A DNA stretch of 49,916 nucleotides. Origin: Sphaeroforma arctica JP610. Lineage: Eukaryota; Opisthokonta; Ichthyosporea; Ichthyophonida. Below are positions 22,440-35,864 of this stretch, piece after piece. Each line of letters opens with the position of its first letter. The stretch's first letter is position 1. The notes beneath the pieces were generated by a model. It saw only the letters and a list, made by a program, of their open reading frames with translations. It was not told the origin of the DNA and searched no databases. The stretch lies in contig NW_014040248.1 of NCBI RefSeq assembly GCF_001186125.1, forward strand, positions 12,045 through 61,960, in the 5' to 3' direction. A program made the position numbers and the translations under genes.

Positions 22440-25400
22440 TTGTATGTTTACAACCAGGATGCGGTGTTGCTAGCAGCTCGGCTCCAAGAGCTTCATGACT
22501 TTATGCGAACGTTTATAATAACAGCGTATACTGGTTTGTTGGGAGAGTTATTGTTGGATGATCTGGATAAAAATGGGTTATCGTCGGCAGCAGCAACATC
22601 AACAACGATGTTAACTGCTGTTATATACAACCGGGAGGGGGGGTTCGGGGAGGAAGGAACTTCGAAGTACAGGGAGCAAACTCATTTAAAGGAGAAAACT
22701 CCGCTTACACAAGGGGGAACCCTCACCAACCTGTGATGGGTTCGGCTGGATATCAGTACAGTCATAATGACCGTTATACTACACCCCCACGTGGTGACTC
22801 ACGTGGGTTTGACGGATCCAAAGAACGTTCTTACACCCCTAATAGGGCATATAGGCCGGTGGATGAGAAGACACCGTCCCCGGCACCGCCAGCGTGTGGT
22901 AAGTGCTCGTTGAGGCATCGGAGTGCATCTTGTCCGGTATGTGGCCTTTGTAACAAACTGGGCATTGGCGAACAGACTGCCCATCGAAGGTAACTACGGT
23001 TGCGGTGGCGCAGACTAAGTCTAAATGACTAGTCAGTAACGGTTGGAGTGGTCCAGTGACCCATGTATTCTGCGAGGATTAAGCGCTAAGTATTTATAAT
23101 GATACTGGGGCTAGACCAGCCATGTTGTCCACAGAGTTTGCGATGCACCATCGGTTTGAAGTGACGGATATTGACCCTATCTTTATTACGGGATATGGGG
23201 GTGATGGTCGTATGTCTTTGACTCAACAAGTAGAATTACCCTGCTGTTGGAAGTTTAGGATTCACACGGGGAGGCTACATATCATGAAGCAGAGGAAATT
23301 ACGTTTCTTCTGGCGCCATGGATACCTCATGATTGTACTATTTTGGTTGGTCTGGATGTCATGGAACACGAGAGGTTGGGAGCGACTTGGGGTACATCTA
23401 CGGACCCAGCTACATTTCGGTTGCAGCTTTCACGGGTTTCCAATGATAATTTCCTACAGTACCGACCTCCTGAGGTGATTTATAAGCTTGAATCTTTGAA
23501 GCGTAATAAGCATGTACCGGATATACATGATGAGTTAGATGAATATGACTTTACTGACTTAAAATATCATGCTCGTATATGTAATTTTACTGTGGCACAA
23601 TTACCAGATCTTAAGGATAAGTATAATCGTAATCGCATTAATAAGAAAGCTCCTAAGTTTATTATGGAAGTCGAATGTGAGATTATGTTAAAGCCAGATG
23701 CCATGCCCCAGCGGCGGGTATATGAGACAAAGGATCCGGTCAAGGTGGGTGTGGAGACGCGTAAATGTGATGACCTTCAAAGTGTGGGACTCGTCGAGCC
23801 GGGCAACAAGTATAGCAAGTGTTGCTTCTTGCATCTTCGGGTGGTTCCACAGGATGACAAAGGATATCGATTGTGTATCGACTGGAGTCCTCAGAACTTG
23901 GAGTTCCATGTGCTGCCTGTGACACTCCCATTGGAAGCGGACTTACTTAACCATGCACGTAGAGCGGTGATACAAACGGTTGTGGATTTAGGTACGGCTT
24001 ACCATCAAATACGTTTGTCTGAGGATTCTCGGGGAGTTATTGACTTTCTACTCAGCGGACGGGCGATACTGGCAACTGTTATGTTTGATGGAAGGTGTTC
24101 TGGGTGTTATGATAAGCAACACTCACCCAGTCGTTGTTTCAATCAGAACGGACGTTGATGCTTTACATTGATGATATGATTATTGCACAGCATCGGCTAG
24201 CACATAAATCGTATATAGATACATTGCGTAATCATTGGCGGGAACAGCATCGGAGACCAAACATTTGTGAGGCAAATGATGTACAGTTGCAGCCCCATAA
24301 GAGTCAAATATCGGTTGGCCGGGATATTTTGGATCATGGGAGTATGATAGATATTGAACGATTGCAGGCGCTTCTTACGGCACCAGCGCCAGTGAGTAAA
24401 CCAAAGGTGGCATCGTTGTTGGCAATGCTTGCGTGGTGGTTAGGTATGATACCCAATTACTCCATAATCATGGAACCAGTGATTCGTTTAACCAGGAAGA
24501 ATGAGGTGTTCAAATGGGATACGGCTTTATGTGCCTACTCAAGATCAAGAATTTGTTGAATATAACCTTGGAGTAACTACAGAAACCAGATGTCATCAAT
24601 GGAGTCGAGAATACGAGGCTGCAATTGTCCACGGGGGCTACAGTTCTAGAAGTTTCGGATTTGGAAACGGGCACTCCAGCAATCCGGTACCAGACGATGG
24701 ATTCTGGCGATTTCTCGCGAATTGAGGAAGTGGTTGAAATCCGACGACGAGCTGAGTCACTGGGGTACGTGGTCATCAAAGAGTTAGTGCTGGATAAGGG
24801 TATTACAGTACATGACCATGATTGCTTGTTCCCAGTGATGTTGATGTCTAGTACATTTAGTGCGGCTCAGAAAAATTATAGCACCACAGGCCGTGAATTT
24901 ATGGGGTGTGTATATGCCACGAAAAAGGTATTGCATATATTACAGCGTTCGAAGGTGCCGTGTGTATTGTATACAAATTACATGTATTGTGCGTAACCCT
25001 TCTCGATATACACAGGAGGATACTATACAGACTCGGCGATGGCTCAGAGCATGCAATGTGCTGCAGGAAGTTGAGTATGATTTCATATATGTACCAGGGA
25101 AGGTCAACTATTTCTGAGATTATATGTCCCATTGTGCCGACAAGATGGATGAGTTGATGACCCCACTTGATCGACGAGCTCAGTGGAAGGACCCGGTAGA
25201 ACAGGCAAGCGATACTGTATTTTGTGGAGCTGTGTTACAATTTGATCTTTCGGATTGGCAACTGAACACGCGCTTGGTATACCACTCGCAAGCTATCTTT
25301 TGGGTTGTGTTACAGGTGGAAATGTTTGCGTCGGAAGCTAACCATGTGCTTGCTAACTATCCTAGCATTGAACCTGGTGGCGGTGCGATGAGATGTGATA

Positions 25401-28400
25401 CGCTTGCATTTGAAGGGCATTGTTAGTTATACCAATCCGTCATGGAAGTTGACTGCTAAATTTGTTAATCATGTAGCAATGACTGATGGTGCACAGGGTG
25501 CCTTTGTGTCCTCTTTTGGCCGAATGAGCCTTGGATGAGGGATTTGGTTCCGATGTTGCAGGCTTGGCCGTCTGTGATTCCTCATGCAGAGGATGCCTTT
25601 TTGTTAAATGGCCAGTATGCAGTTGAGGTTCCCCCGTGGGATTATACGTTGTTGGTATATATTAAAGGGGGCCATCAGGATTGTCGCTTTGTTTACAATT
25701 CCTCCTATTTATTTTTTTTGGCCGGAGGTAGGACGTGCTGGCCCACCTGCTAACATGTGCATGGTTGATTATCGGCCAGTGGTTTTGTGTTTTGCGCCTA
25801 TATCCGTGTCAGTAAGTCGTCAGTTGGATGAGGAAGCGGCAGCACATAATACACTCATGCAGGAGACGACCGAACGTTTGGAGGCCCATGAACATGTAAC
25901 TGATAAAAAAGTGGCGACTAGCCGTAGATGGAAATGACCATCGGCTAAACGTAGCCCTAGCCCGGTGGATCGTACGTGGCGATAGATATCGCAGAAGCGC
26001 AACCCCAGCCCTTCTGTGAGTAAGGAGGATGCTCGGGACCTGCCCCTTTCGGAGGTACTGGGCATGTTGGTTCCTCTGGAGTTCCTTCCGTCGGGAGTTG
26101 AGGGTATGGTATATAACGAGGAAGATAAGGTGTTGTCTGTTCATAGTGATGTGTGTTGTTTGATATACCAGTTCCTTGTGATTGTCCTCATGACGCGGTT
26201 GTTGTTAGCGGGAGGATCCCTTGTTTGAATGGAGATGTTAGTGATGTGGTGGACGACGATTCTGCACCCAATGCATCACCTAAAGACCTTAATTTAGATG
26301 ATATGCTCGTAGAGTCTCGGTTGTCAACCGGCATGATTAACGACAACATAGATGATGATGATGTGTGTGGACAAAGCTACAAACACGGACGCGTTGTTTA
26401 TTACGTGGTTGTGAAGACTTAAATCCCAGCCACAGTGAATTTCAGGAAGTTCTGTAGTAAAAGTCCCCTTAAAACACTATCAGTGTGGAGTTAAAAATTA
26501 GTTTACAATTAATTCACACGAGGTGAATTATTTGTAGACCACGTAGACAATCAAATATAAGAATAAATACACCGCACTGAGCCTCAGGGAGACTCAGTAG
26601 ATTTTAGTATCGTATTTTGATGTGTTTACTACAGCTCCCTTAGGCACAGGGGATTTGGTATACAGGGCTGGCTTAGAGGTGGAGGCTCAAGTGGATTCAG
26701 CAGATGTCTTTCAGAATAATCAGCAGTATTTGCCGGTGGAGCCTTAATCTGTTCGGTACTCCATTAGCCACTGCCCGTCGACGGACAACCCGTTGTCATC
26801 CAGGAAGCCACGTATGCGACGATCGGAGGAGATACCGGATGAACATATACCAGTATGTCAGGATGGGGAGGACATTTATTGCAGACTCCCGTTTACAACT
26901 TTGATCGGTAGGTAGATTAGTATCCCCGCAGATACTTTTTCAGGTGATCTGGAAATACCACATGGGGTTTAGTCATGTGTTGGTAGCGGACCATTTGAGA
27001 GTTCTTATACGGAAAAAGTACAGTTGGCATGTTCTTCGTACTTTGTTGGATTTGATTATTGGTAATTGTGAGTGGTACATTCGTTTTAGTATGGGTTATG
27101 GTCGAAAGCGTGGTCTTCTCCGACAACCGGATCGTGCAACACGCCTTGGGAAGCTGATGGACCTTGATGATTTGGTACCCACGGGGAATGCTGATGGGTA
27201 TAAGTATGTGTTGGCTGCCCAGGATGGTTATTCCCTGCGGGCATTTACCACGTGTTTAAAAAGTGGTGATCATGTAGCTGACACGTTGATCAAGATTTGT
27301 GACGAGCAGCTGCGACCACATGTGGCGGTCAATGACTATGTGATGAATAAAGATAATGTTTTTTTATTGTGAGAAGTTCTCTGCGTATGCCAAACAGACG
27401 GGAGCCACCATTCATTATGTGTCTACTAATGAGCATGCAGGTAATGGATGTGTGGAAGTGTTTCTAAGCACGGCTAAATATTGGTTACCTCGATCATTGT
27501 GTGTTGATATGCATCACGCATGGCGACATGAGGCCCCCTATTTCACTACAAATTATAATGCTACTTATTCGTCGGTTATTCAGATGGAACTGCATACCCT
27601 TGATGCTGGCCGATTTTATACCGTTTATATACTCATATTGTGGATCATCAAATTGAATTTATGCTTGATGAATACCTTGTTTTTGATACCTCTACAGTTT
27701 GCATGGGTGACCCCTTTGGAACGCACGGCGTCGGAGAACATTCAGATGGCGCGAGCGGCTCAGAAATGACATGCTGATCTCATTCGGGTGGATTGCTCAA
27801 TGATTGGGGTAGGCCGACAGGTTTTGTATCGGCTGATAAAAACCCCTGACCATAAACTGTCCAAGAATTGGGTGGTACCTGCTATTGTGATAGCGCTATT
27901 ACCCCTGGTGATTCAATATATCAAGGATGTGGGGTTGAACAAGGAGTATAGGGTTTACATCAAGAACCTCAAATCATATCGACCTCCGGTCGGTTTGGTT
28001 GAGAAGTTGCCTCAGGGAAATGTGTCGACGTCGGTGTTTGGTTATTACATGTTCTTTGATTCGAATACGCAGTCTATGGAACGGTAGATGTTGGTTGAAG
28101 CATTCTGGGAATACCCGGTAGCTATTCGTTTTTAGGATAGCATGAATAGTAACTATCGTTGATGGGTGCGTCTTAACACAGGCAAATATAAGCATAAGTG
28201 TACACATCAATGGTGGAAAGAGGATGAAGATTTTCTCCCACAGCGCCCTGCGGAAGTTACAAATATTCAAGGAATGCGCACTGCACTTAATCGACTTTAT
28301 CGTTATGTTAGAGACCCTTTATTAAGACAGGATTCGTTCGAAGCATGGCGTTCAAAGTATGAGGCCGAACGGTTGACTCAGCACTCGGTGGATGCAGAAC

Positions 28401-28438
28401 ATTGGGATTTGTATGCTATTATGGACAGGGAGGATTGA
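22440..28438 (+). mobile_element. Fossil Ty3/Gypsy-like gag-pol element, rightward, broken
   Basis: Coding remnants follow the full gag-pro-RT-RNase H-integrase order. Gag end: 22,733-22,993 with a Cys-rich CGKCSLRHRSASCPVCGLC. Protease: NDTGARPAMLS near 23,100. RT: 23,343-24,158 with RLCIDWSPQNLEFHVLPVTL, then LMLYIDDMIIA near 24,155. The RNase H end reads FSAAQKNYSTTGREFMG near 24,860. Integrase: about 26,950-27,770, from an HMGFSH...H region through the DDE core. A C-terminal region reaches 28,438. The copy carries multiple lesions and a small inserted repeat at 26,453-26,633, but several frames remain long, so it looks younger than the 12.4-15 kb fossil. No 3' LTR was found. Confidence 0.85.
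26453..26633. repeat. 181-bp insertion with 9-bp inverted ends inside pol
   Basis: The segment starts TGTAGTAAA and ends TTTACTACA, a perfect 9-bp inverted pair (10 bp if the flanking C and G are counted). It interrupts a stretch otherwise protein-like on both sides (DVCGQSYKHGR before; GDLVYRAGLEVEAQVDSADV after). It has its own AATAAA-like word near 26,561. It could be a tiny solo LTR or a MITE. No exact target duplication was found (GTTC versus GCTC at the edges). Confidence 0.55.
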
Positions 28439-28960
28439 GCTCAATTCCATAGGTTTTAGTCCTGCGTTTCGATATCGCATAATCTGGCGGGGCTGTAGTA
28501 TGGAATAGGCTGATGACCCCTGCCCTCCCTCTGTTAGGACAGAACCGATGGACAGGACAGTAGGACCGAATAGTGATGACTACGGAGACCCTTGAGGAAT
28601 AGTAATATAGATTTAGGGTTTTTAGGGTTTAGGGTTTTTAGAAGACTAGGACATTACTGGATTTGTCAGATAGACTACTAGTAGTGGCCAACTGACCATG
28701 CGGACTATGGATGAGACCTTCTCTGGCCCTAAGGATAGGAATAAGGACTGGATGGTGGAACTTAGAGTCTGTCTCTTCTACTCACTACTCACTCACTGCC
28801 TTTGAGGACCTGAGTCCTGACTCTCCTGAGACCGTCGTTATTTTAGCAACAGGTAATATATGGGTAGTATTTATTATCCTCTCTAGCTCACTATCCTATA
28901 CATACTACAGCAACTTCATTTTTTTTTAAATAAGTATATAGTGGGCGCTATGAAATTCAA
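28439..28960. other. No gene; telomere-like run
   Basis: The integrase fossil ends at 28,438 and I see no LTR after it. At about 28,612-28,640 is a run of TTTAGGG and TTTTTAGGG units. The rest is composed of short CTACT/ACTAG and GAGACC words with no convincing frame. Confidence 0.45.
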
Positions 28961-31480
28961 AATAGCAAAACAGGGAGTGAGAGGAGCCGGGAGGGCCAGG
29001 GGGGGAAGGGGAGTAAATATTTAGGGACAGTTCTTGTTACTTTTTGATTGTTTTTGTTTAAAAAAAACAACAATTTGACTTAAAAAGCGGCAGATCGGCA
29101 ATTCGGCAGTCGAGATTCGAGAACTCTCGGGATATTTATAATACTTCCTGCCCCCCCCCCCCCCCCCCACACTAGTCGGCCAGCCACCAAAAGGCCCCAG
29201 CCCGCAGGGCCAAGGGCCCAGGGCCCAGGGCCTAGGCCGCCTGAGTTTACTTCAGAATTTTCTTCTTCGCTACATCGTCGGCGGTATTAACGCCGGGCGG
29301 TTGTCGCGCTTGCCGCCAAGCGTCCGCCCAGCGTCCGCCCACCAGTCAGCAGTCGCCCACGCACCGCAGTCCGCAGGGCGCATAGCCGCATAGCCGCAGG
29401 CCCACGCCCACGGCCCTATAACAGGGACCCACAGTCCCACACTGCACAGTCCCGTGTGTATTTACTCCGAATGGTTTTAACGCTGTCATAAATTTTTAAA
29501 TAAGTTCAATTAGGATTTAGGAGCCTATAATACAGTCAACAAAATTTAAAAAACAAACAAACAAAATGTATTGGGCTTTAAAAAAAATAGAAAGTATTGG
29601 TTATTTTTATAGCCCTCTGAAATAATACATCATTTTGACGCTCGCGGCTCGAATATGCATTTTTTTAAATGCAATACTCAATAGAGCTATATATGTACAG
29701 TATAAAAAGGTTAGAGGAAACGCTTTAAAAAAAAAAAATTTATTTACTCAATTAAAAGTTGCTTTTTATTTAGAAATTATAAAAAACAAAACAATACAGG
29801 AATCGGCTGAGGGGCCCTGACGCCCCAGAGCCCCGAGGGCTTGAGTCTTAAGGTTAGCCGTTATTTATAAAATAGCGGACCCCGCCAACAGGACAGGGCA
29901 CAGTCTCTCGCAGGGCACTGTGAGACTGTGAGTCTGTGACTGTGTCAGGGACTCAGGGCACTGAAGCCTGAAGGCACTGAGGGCAGTGCTGAGGGAGGCC
30001 GGGCACATCTCAACTTTAAAATACATATGCCCCCAGGGGCACCAGTAGCCCACAGACCCACAGCGGTACAGGCTCAAACATTCACAATCACATCATGTGA
30101 CTCATCATCTCCTGCTCTACATGTCCAGAGCTTATATCACCAAATCAAATCATATACACAGTTATGTAGTATTTGTTTTAAAAAAAAATCTGAAATTTTT
30201 TATATCTTGAATAATATTTAGTATTTTAATTTTTTTATACAAAATACACACAGCAAACAGAGTCAAAACTGAAAACTGAGTCACAGACTGTCCCGAAGTC
30301 AGCACTCAGCAATCAGCATTCAGCAAACTCAGCATAGTCCACCGCTACTGCGTGAGAGGACGATTCCGGGACACAGTCTGACAATTCACACTTCGGCGAC
30401 AAATAAAAATCAACACTAGGTACATATGTATTAAAATACTACATATTTGATATTTCACACCTCCACAGCAGAGAGCCAGAGACTCACAAGTCACAAGTTG
30501 CAAGCAGATCTGGTCGCATGTCAAAATTCATAACGCAAAGAGAGTGAGAGAGAATAGAGAGAGAAGTCACGATTCACGAGTCACCACTCATGACTCACAG
30601 TCACCATTCACCAGTCACAAGTAGTCACAACTCACAATTCAACTCAGTTACAATTCAAGACTGACAAGTCACAATATTTACACAAAAGAAGAGAGAGAGA
30701 GAAATCGCGATTCACGACTCACGACTCACGACTCATAAGTCACAAGAATTCACAACTTACACAAGTCACAAACTCAACATAGTCACAATTTCAGAGACAC
30801 AGTTTGATACACACACACACACACACTATCACAGTCACACTCTGGCAATCTGGCTTATAGGCTGACTATATTTATTATTCCCACACTGAACAGTCAGTCA
30901 GTTACAGTGTTAGTGTTACACACAAGTTCACAACAAGAGAAGGTAGTTTTACAGCAAGCAGGGAATAGTCTCGGAGGTTCAGAGGTACACATAGTGAATA
31001 CATATTGTGTTTTGTTTTGTCACTTTAAAAAAAAAATGAGTAAGTACTACATATTTTAGGAATCTAAGGATAATATTCGCAGATTCTGAGATTCGTTATA
31101 TGAGCAGGCTGACGGCCTGAAGGCACGATTTGAGTCCCTTGACACGAGTCAATGAGGCATAAGTCTCGACTTGCGAGTCACACGACTCACAAGTCACAAG
31201 TTACAAATACTCACAATACGCTCGAATCACTATTGTATCTCAGTAATTTTTATAAAATGAGTACAATCAGTACGTACCATACAACGGACTGGGACAGTGG
31301 GACTCTGAGTCTCTGGGTGGGGTACACGAGCAGCGACTGTGAGACTGTGAGACAGTGAGAGTGAGAGTACTGTCTACTAGTGCGCGTTGACGACTTAACG
31401 TTTCTTGAAACTGCTTGTTGTGTCAACTGTACTCGAATCACGAGTCGACGTCTCGACGACCATTCTTCTAAAATATTTAC
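28961..31480. other. Coding desert of cryptically simple DNA
   Basis: No frame here is convincing. A GC-rich patch at 29,140-29,460 includes an 18-base C run (29,151-29,168) and repeated GGGCCCA words. From about 30,470 to 31,220 the sequence is a drifting series of short CTCACA, GTCACAA and GACTCAC words on one strand, like a decayed short-period satellite, with a small (CA)n tract near 30,812-30,828. Confidence 0.5.
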
Positions 31481-31900
31481 TATCCTCTCCTAGTAGTAGT
31501 AGAGAGTATGTAAATAGCCCCTACTCTAGTCTACTACTAGGCCCTCTCCTAACTTCATTACGTTCCCCGTTAATACGCAAAAAAGCGTTTACGTTCAAAG
31601 TTTATCCTAAATATAGTCAATAGTTTTTGAGGCGGCCTAACTGTCACGAATAGTCCTATTTTTCACTTTGTGTCAGTTATGAATAGTTTCAAATCGCTTT
31701 TTCATTAAAAAAGGTCAATTTCTCAGGTGCAAATTTGGAAAATTTTCATGGTCGATTTGCCCCCGATATACTTTAAACCGCTTAAAAAACCAAACTTTTT
31801 GCGTTTGCGCTTAAAGTTTATCGCATATAGGCAAAACGTATTGAGCTTAGGGACCACTCTCTACTAGAGAGAGAGAGAGAGTAAATATGTACATAGAGTC
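31481..31900. repeat. Partial copies of the hairpin-arm repeat
   Basis: Two direct, partial copies of the arm sequence of the neighbouring long hairpin lie here: 'gcgtttacgttcaaagttta' near 31,585 and 'gcgtttgcgcttaaagttta' near 31,801. Both are followed by 'tc..a.ata' as in the arms. They are separated by AT-rich unique sequence and flanked by (GA)n tracts. Confidence 0.5.
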
Positions 31901-32441
31901 CTAACCTCAAACCGGTTCCCGTTAAAACTTTTACAAATCGAATAAAAATACGTTTACGTTCAGCTTTTATTCCTAATGCGGTCCTTTGAACCCATAGGTG
32001 CAGCTTGTGGGTCTACATTTAAGTGCGTATAATGTTTACGATACGAACTAGTCCTATATAAGAACTTAGGTAGGCCCTTCTGATCACATTATAACCGATA
32101 TAACATTTAAAAGTGAATATATATGCGTTTACGTTACACTTCTATCCCGTACCCACATAATGTTATGAGCTTAGCCCTGAGCTCATTGCATTACTTGGGT
32201 ACAAAATAGAAGTTGAACGTAAATACATACTTATTCAATTTTTCAACGTTATAACGGTTATAATATGATCAGAATTTGTAGGACTGGGTCATATAGTCAA
32301 AATGGTACTCACTTAAATGTTTAGACGCTCAAGGTGCACCTGTGAGCATACAAAGGACCGTATATGGAATAAAAGTTGAGCGTAAACGTATATCTATTAG
32401 AAATATAAGGTTTTAACGGAATACGGTTTGAGGTTAGGCTT
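31901..32441. repeat. Long imperfect inverted repeat (foldback, about 540 bp)
   Basis: The left arm (31,901-32,171) and right arm (32,180-32,441) are reverse complements along their whole length by eye. Matched landmarks include 'ctaacctcaaacc' with 'ggtttgaggttag', 'gcggtccttt' with 'aaaggaccgt', 'acatttaagtg' with 'cacttaaatgt', 'ctgatcacattataacc' with 'ggttataatatgatcag' and 'ATGAGCT' with 'AGCTCAT' at the centre. The loop is about 8 bases. Arm identity looks like roughly three quarters. This is a foldback element or a long hairpin-forming locus. No coding capacity. Confidence 0.8.
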
Positions 32442-34202
32442 AGCCTGAGACTCTGAGAGAGCGGCTCCAACTTCCAACTCTTGAACTCACCGCCAAGAGG
32501 CTCCAGCGGTCTAGTAGCCTCACGGCCCTCACAATGCCTCAACAGCCTCACTCTTTTGCTAATAGAGAGAGTAGAGGACTAGTAGAGGACTAGAGCCTAG
32601 ATGTCCCAAGTCCCAACCTCCCCAGGTCCTCTAAGAGGTGACTAAAAAGAAAAACCTTCTTAGCTCCTCTCAGTCTTTTTTAAGTCGCAACTCTTTAAGT
32701 CTCAACTCTCAAGTCTCATCTATTTTCTCTATATAATCATTGATCTGAATCTCAGTGAAACTCTTCTTGAGTTTTCTCAGTTCTCACTCTCTACTCTTGT
32801 TGTGACTTGTCATTTGTACCTCTTCTCAGTGGACTCTTAATACTACTCTGTACTCTACTACTCTCCACTAGAGACTAAGTCTCTAGACTCTACTCTATAG
32901 AGAGAGTAGAGATAGATATGTAGAGAGACTGAGAGGGAGAGAGTGAGAGTGTGTGTGAGACTGCTGACTTGTGGGAGACTGAGAGACACTGAGACAGAGA
33001 GAGGGAGTCCATCATGAAGAGTGTGTCACTGTCTCACAAACCAGAGTACATAGCCCCCAGAGTGAGGCAGTGACCACTGTTCAGTGTTCACTCACACTGT
33101 AGTCGTCGCTCTTTACTCCTTCCGAGACTAGTGTCATGTGACTCTGTGAGTTGTACATAATTAAATATATGGACTAAAAGCCTGGGCCCTGAAGGAGGTG
33201 CCGAACTACATAGCGAACGCCGAACTATGTACTGAAACTACTGAAGCCTGAACTTCTGAAGGCTTAGGGGCTCTGCCTGAAAGCTGAAGCCTATGATACA
33301 AGCTCACTGTTAGCCGTTTAGCCGTTAGGCCCTCTCTCTTGTTGTCAAGATATGTAGGACTCACAAGATTTTTGTTTTTAAAAAGGAGTCGGATTGTTAT
33401 TTTATAAGTCGTCAGGAGTTCAGGACTCATCTATTTTCTATAAAAAACAAAACAAAACATGTATGTATGCATAGTGTACATATGTACACATGTATATATA
33501 TATATATATATATAATTTTTTTTATAGTACACTGTACAAATGTACATATGCCTGAAGAGTTAAGAGTCATACATAATTACTCTATTCTATATTGGCAACC
33601 AGTAACCAGTTGACCAGCTACAAACATTATAGAACTATAGATGTCTCTTTAACTGCTCTAGGAGTACTATATACACCATAACTTATATTTCAAGCATTTT
33701 TATTGCTTCCTAAGAAGGCTCTATACTTCCACTGCTCGACTATGATTTTATCAGGTTTCACAGAAAATGGTAAATACAAATAGGTCAATGACTGACTAGA
33801 CTGGGCACAATTTTTGGAAGGGATTCATTTTTCTATACTTCTGTTCTAGCTTTTGTTTTAGAAATAATAGAAAACGTACATTTTAAATAAATATATATCC
33901 AAATGTTCATGTGTTGGCTATTTTATAAAAACGGTCCAAACTTCTCCAAAAGAATTACTGATTGTTCCAAAAGTCCTGTTTAAAAAAAGTTTCTGGGAAG
34001 CACCAGAAATGGAACGGTAGAAAAGGTTTATTTTTATAGTATTTACAGTTTTGTCTCTGTAAATACCTAATTTACTGTTGTTTCAAATATTTATACCACT
34101 TCTAATTCTCAGTTTCCAATTTTCTCACTTCCGAATTTCAAAATAACATGATTTTTAAAAACAACGTGTGTATGTATTTGATCTTTATTTTTTGATTTAC
34201 AA

Positions 34203-34233
<31 letters not shown>

Positions 34234-35789
34234 CAAAACAAAACAAAAGGCATTTTTTTTGAGGCGAAGAGCATCGTGATTCGCGCGTTATTTATTCCGT
34301 TTGCGTCTGTGCCAGCACTCCAGCAGTGTGTGCCTGTGTGGAGTGTGCACGATATTTATATTATTGTTTTTCATAAAAAACAAATATATATACATCGACT
34401 GTATTTATCTACATATTACATTTATTTTTAAAACCATCGACATACATATTGTATTATTTTATTTGAAAACAAAAAGCTATTTGTATGTACATACAGTACA
34501 AACACCACTTGTTTTTAAAAATAAATAAATAAACTTGATTTAAAAAAAAAGCCAGCATTTTTTAAATTTTATACTCGGCGTCAGTGTGCCGCGTGCGTAT
34601 GGCAGACTGGATGTATGTACATATTTATTTGGGGTTGTTCCTTCAATAATTTTGTTTAAAAAAAACAAATATAAAAAAGAAACAAATATGTAGTATACAA
34701 AAAACAAAAAGAAACCCGACGGCCTGTGAAGCTGCGAGGCTCCGCTGCGCCGCTGCGGCCAGAGGGCCTGAGGCTTTGAGACTTGTCCGTTTATTATCTT
34801 TTTTTTTATAACTCTCCGCTACTCTCTGAGTGAGTCTGGAACTCTGAGTCTGTACTAGGGCCATACAAAATTAATTCAAAATACAATAAGAAATCTCATA
34901 ATCATAGCCTCGGACCTCGACTCCTCTCGTCGAGGGACGACTGACGCGTCACAGACTCACATAGAGTCATAGAATAGACTTATAGCCTCGTAGGTCATAT
35001 GTAGCCCATAGTGACAGTCATTAGAGAGAGGGAGTTAGGGATGTACATAATTACATATATAAAGATGATAGACCTTATAGGCTTATATTTACATAGAGAC
35101 TATATTTATAAATTAAAAAAAAAGTTGGTCACATCCTTTTTTAATAAAAAAATAGTATGTATGTACGTTTTACTATTTTTACTCTGTATTTTTGTATTTT
35201 ACTAATAAATAGATTGTTTTCAAAAGAAATATGACACTAATCAGTATTCAGTATTGACTATAGGTATAAAATGAGGACTATTGAAGAGCACCGATCAGGT
35301 GACAATACGACATTCCCAACATTCAACTATTCCAATAAAATGTCACCCTGGCTTGTGCTCTCGAAACAGTGAACAATGATTCGGTGATTCATTCTTCCCA
35401 CAACAACTTGCGTCAAATTATCGCTTCACACGCACAGCAAAATGCCAAAAACGGTAAAACAAAAAGCCGTGAACCGGTTTTAAGTTCCAGTCATTTCCAG
35501 TTTTTGAAATTCTGCTGGCCGGGCCTATGTTTTTTTAGCACCCTGAGTCCCTGACTGCATCTGACAAGCAAGAGTATTATATCTGTTTATTGTGGTGACG
35601 GTGACAGAGAGTCAGAGGCACAGGTCACAGAGTCACAGAATCACAGACTCTCACAGCATAGTGATTGATTTGCTTTTCAGCCTTTTCTATTTGTGGTCTG
35701 CGTCACCGCGATTTTATACCATCGGGGAAGACGAGGATAGCTCGATTCACACTTTCAGGCGAGAATTGAGATAAATAATAGCCACTGTT
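32442..35789. other. Coding desert, microsatellites and A/T runs
   Basis: No convincing frames. From 32,450 to 33,150 the DNA is made of CTCT, GAGAG and ACTCT words. Further right are (TA)n at about 33,495-33,514, (AAAAC)n at about 34,200-34,248, and recurring TTGTTTAAAAAAAACAA-type A/T runs. From about 35,400 the sequence becomes more complex, leading to the gene at 35,865, and may hold its promoter. Confidence 0.5.
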
Positions 35790-35864
35790 TTGTACATTTC
35801 ATCATTCTATCCAGATTACAACCACATAAACGGGCATTGGTCGCGTGAACCCACAGCCAAAACT

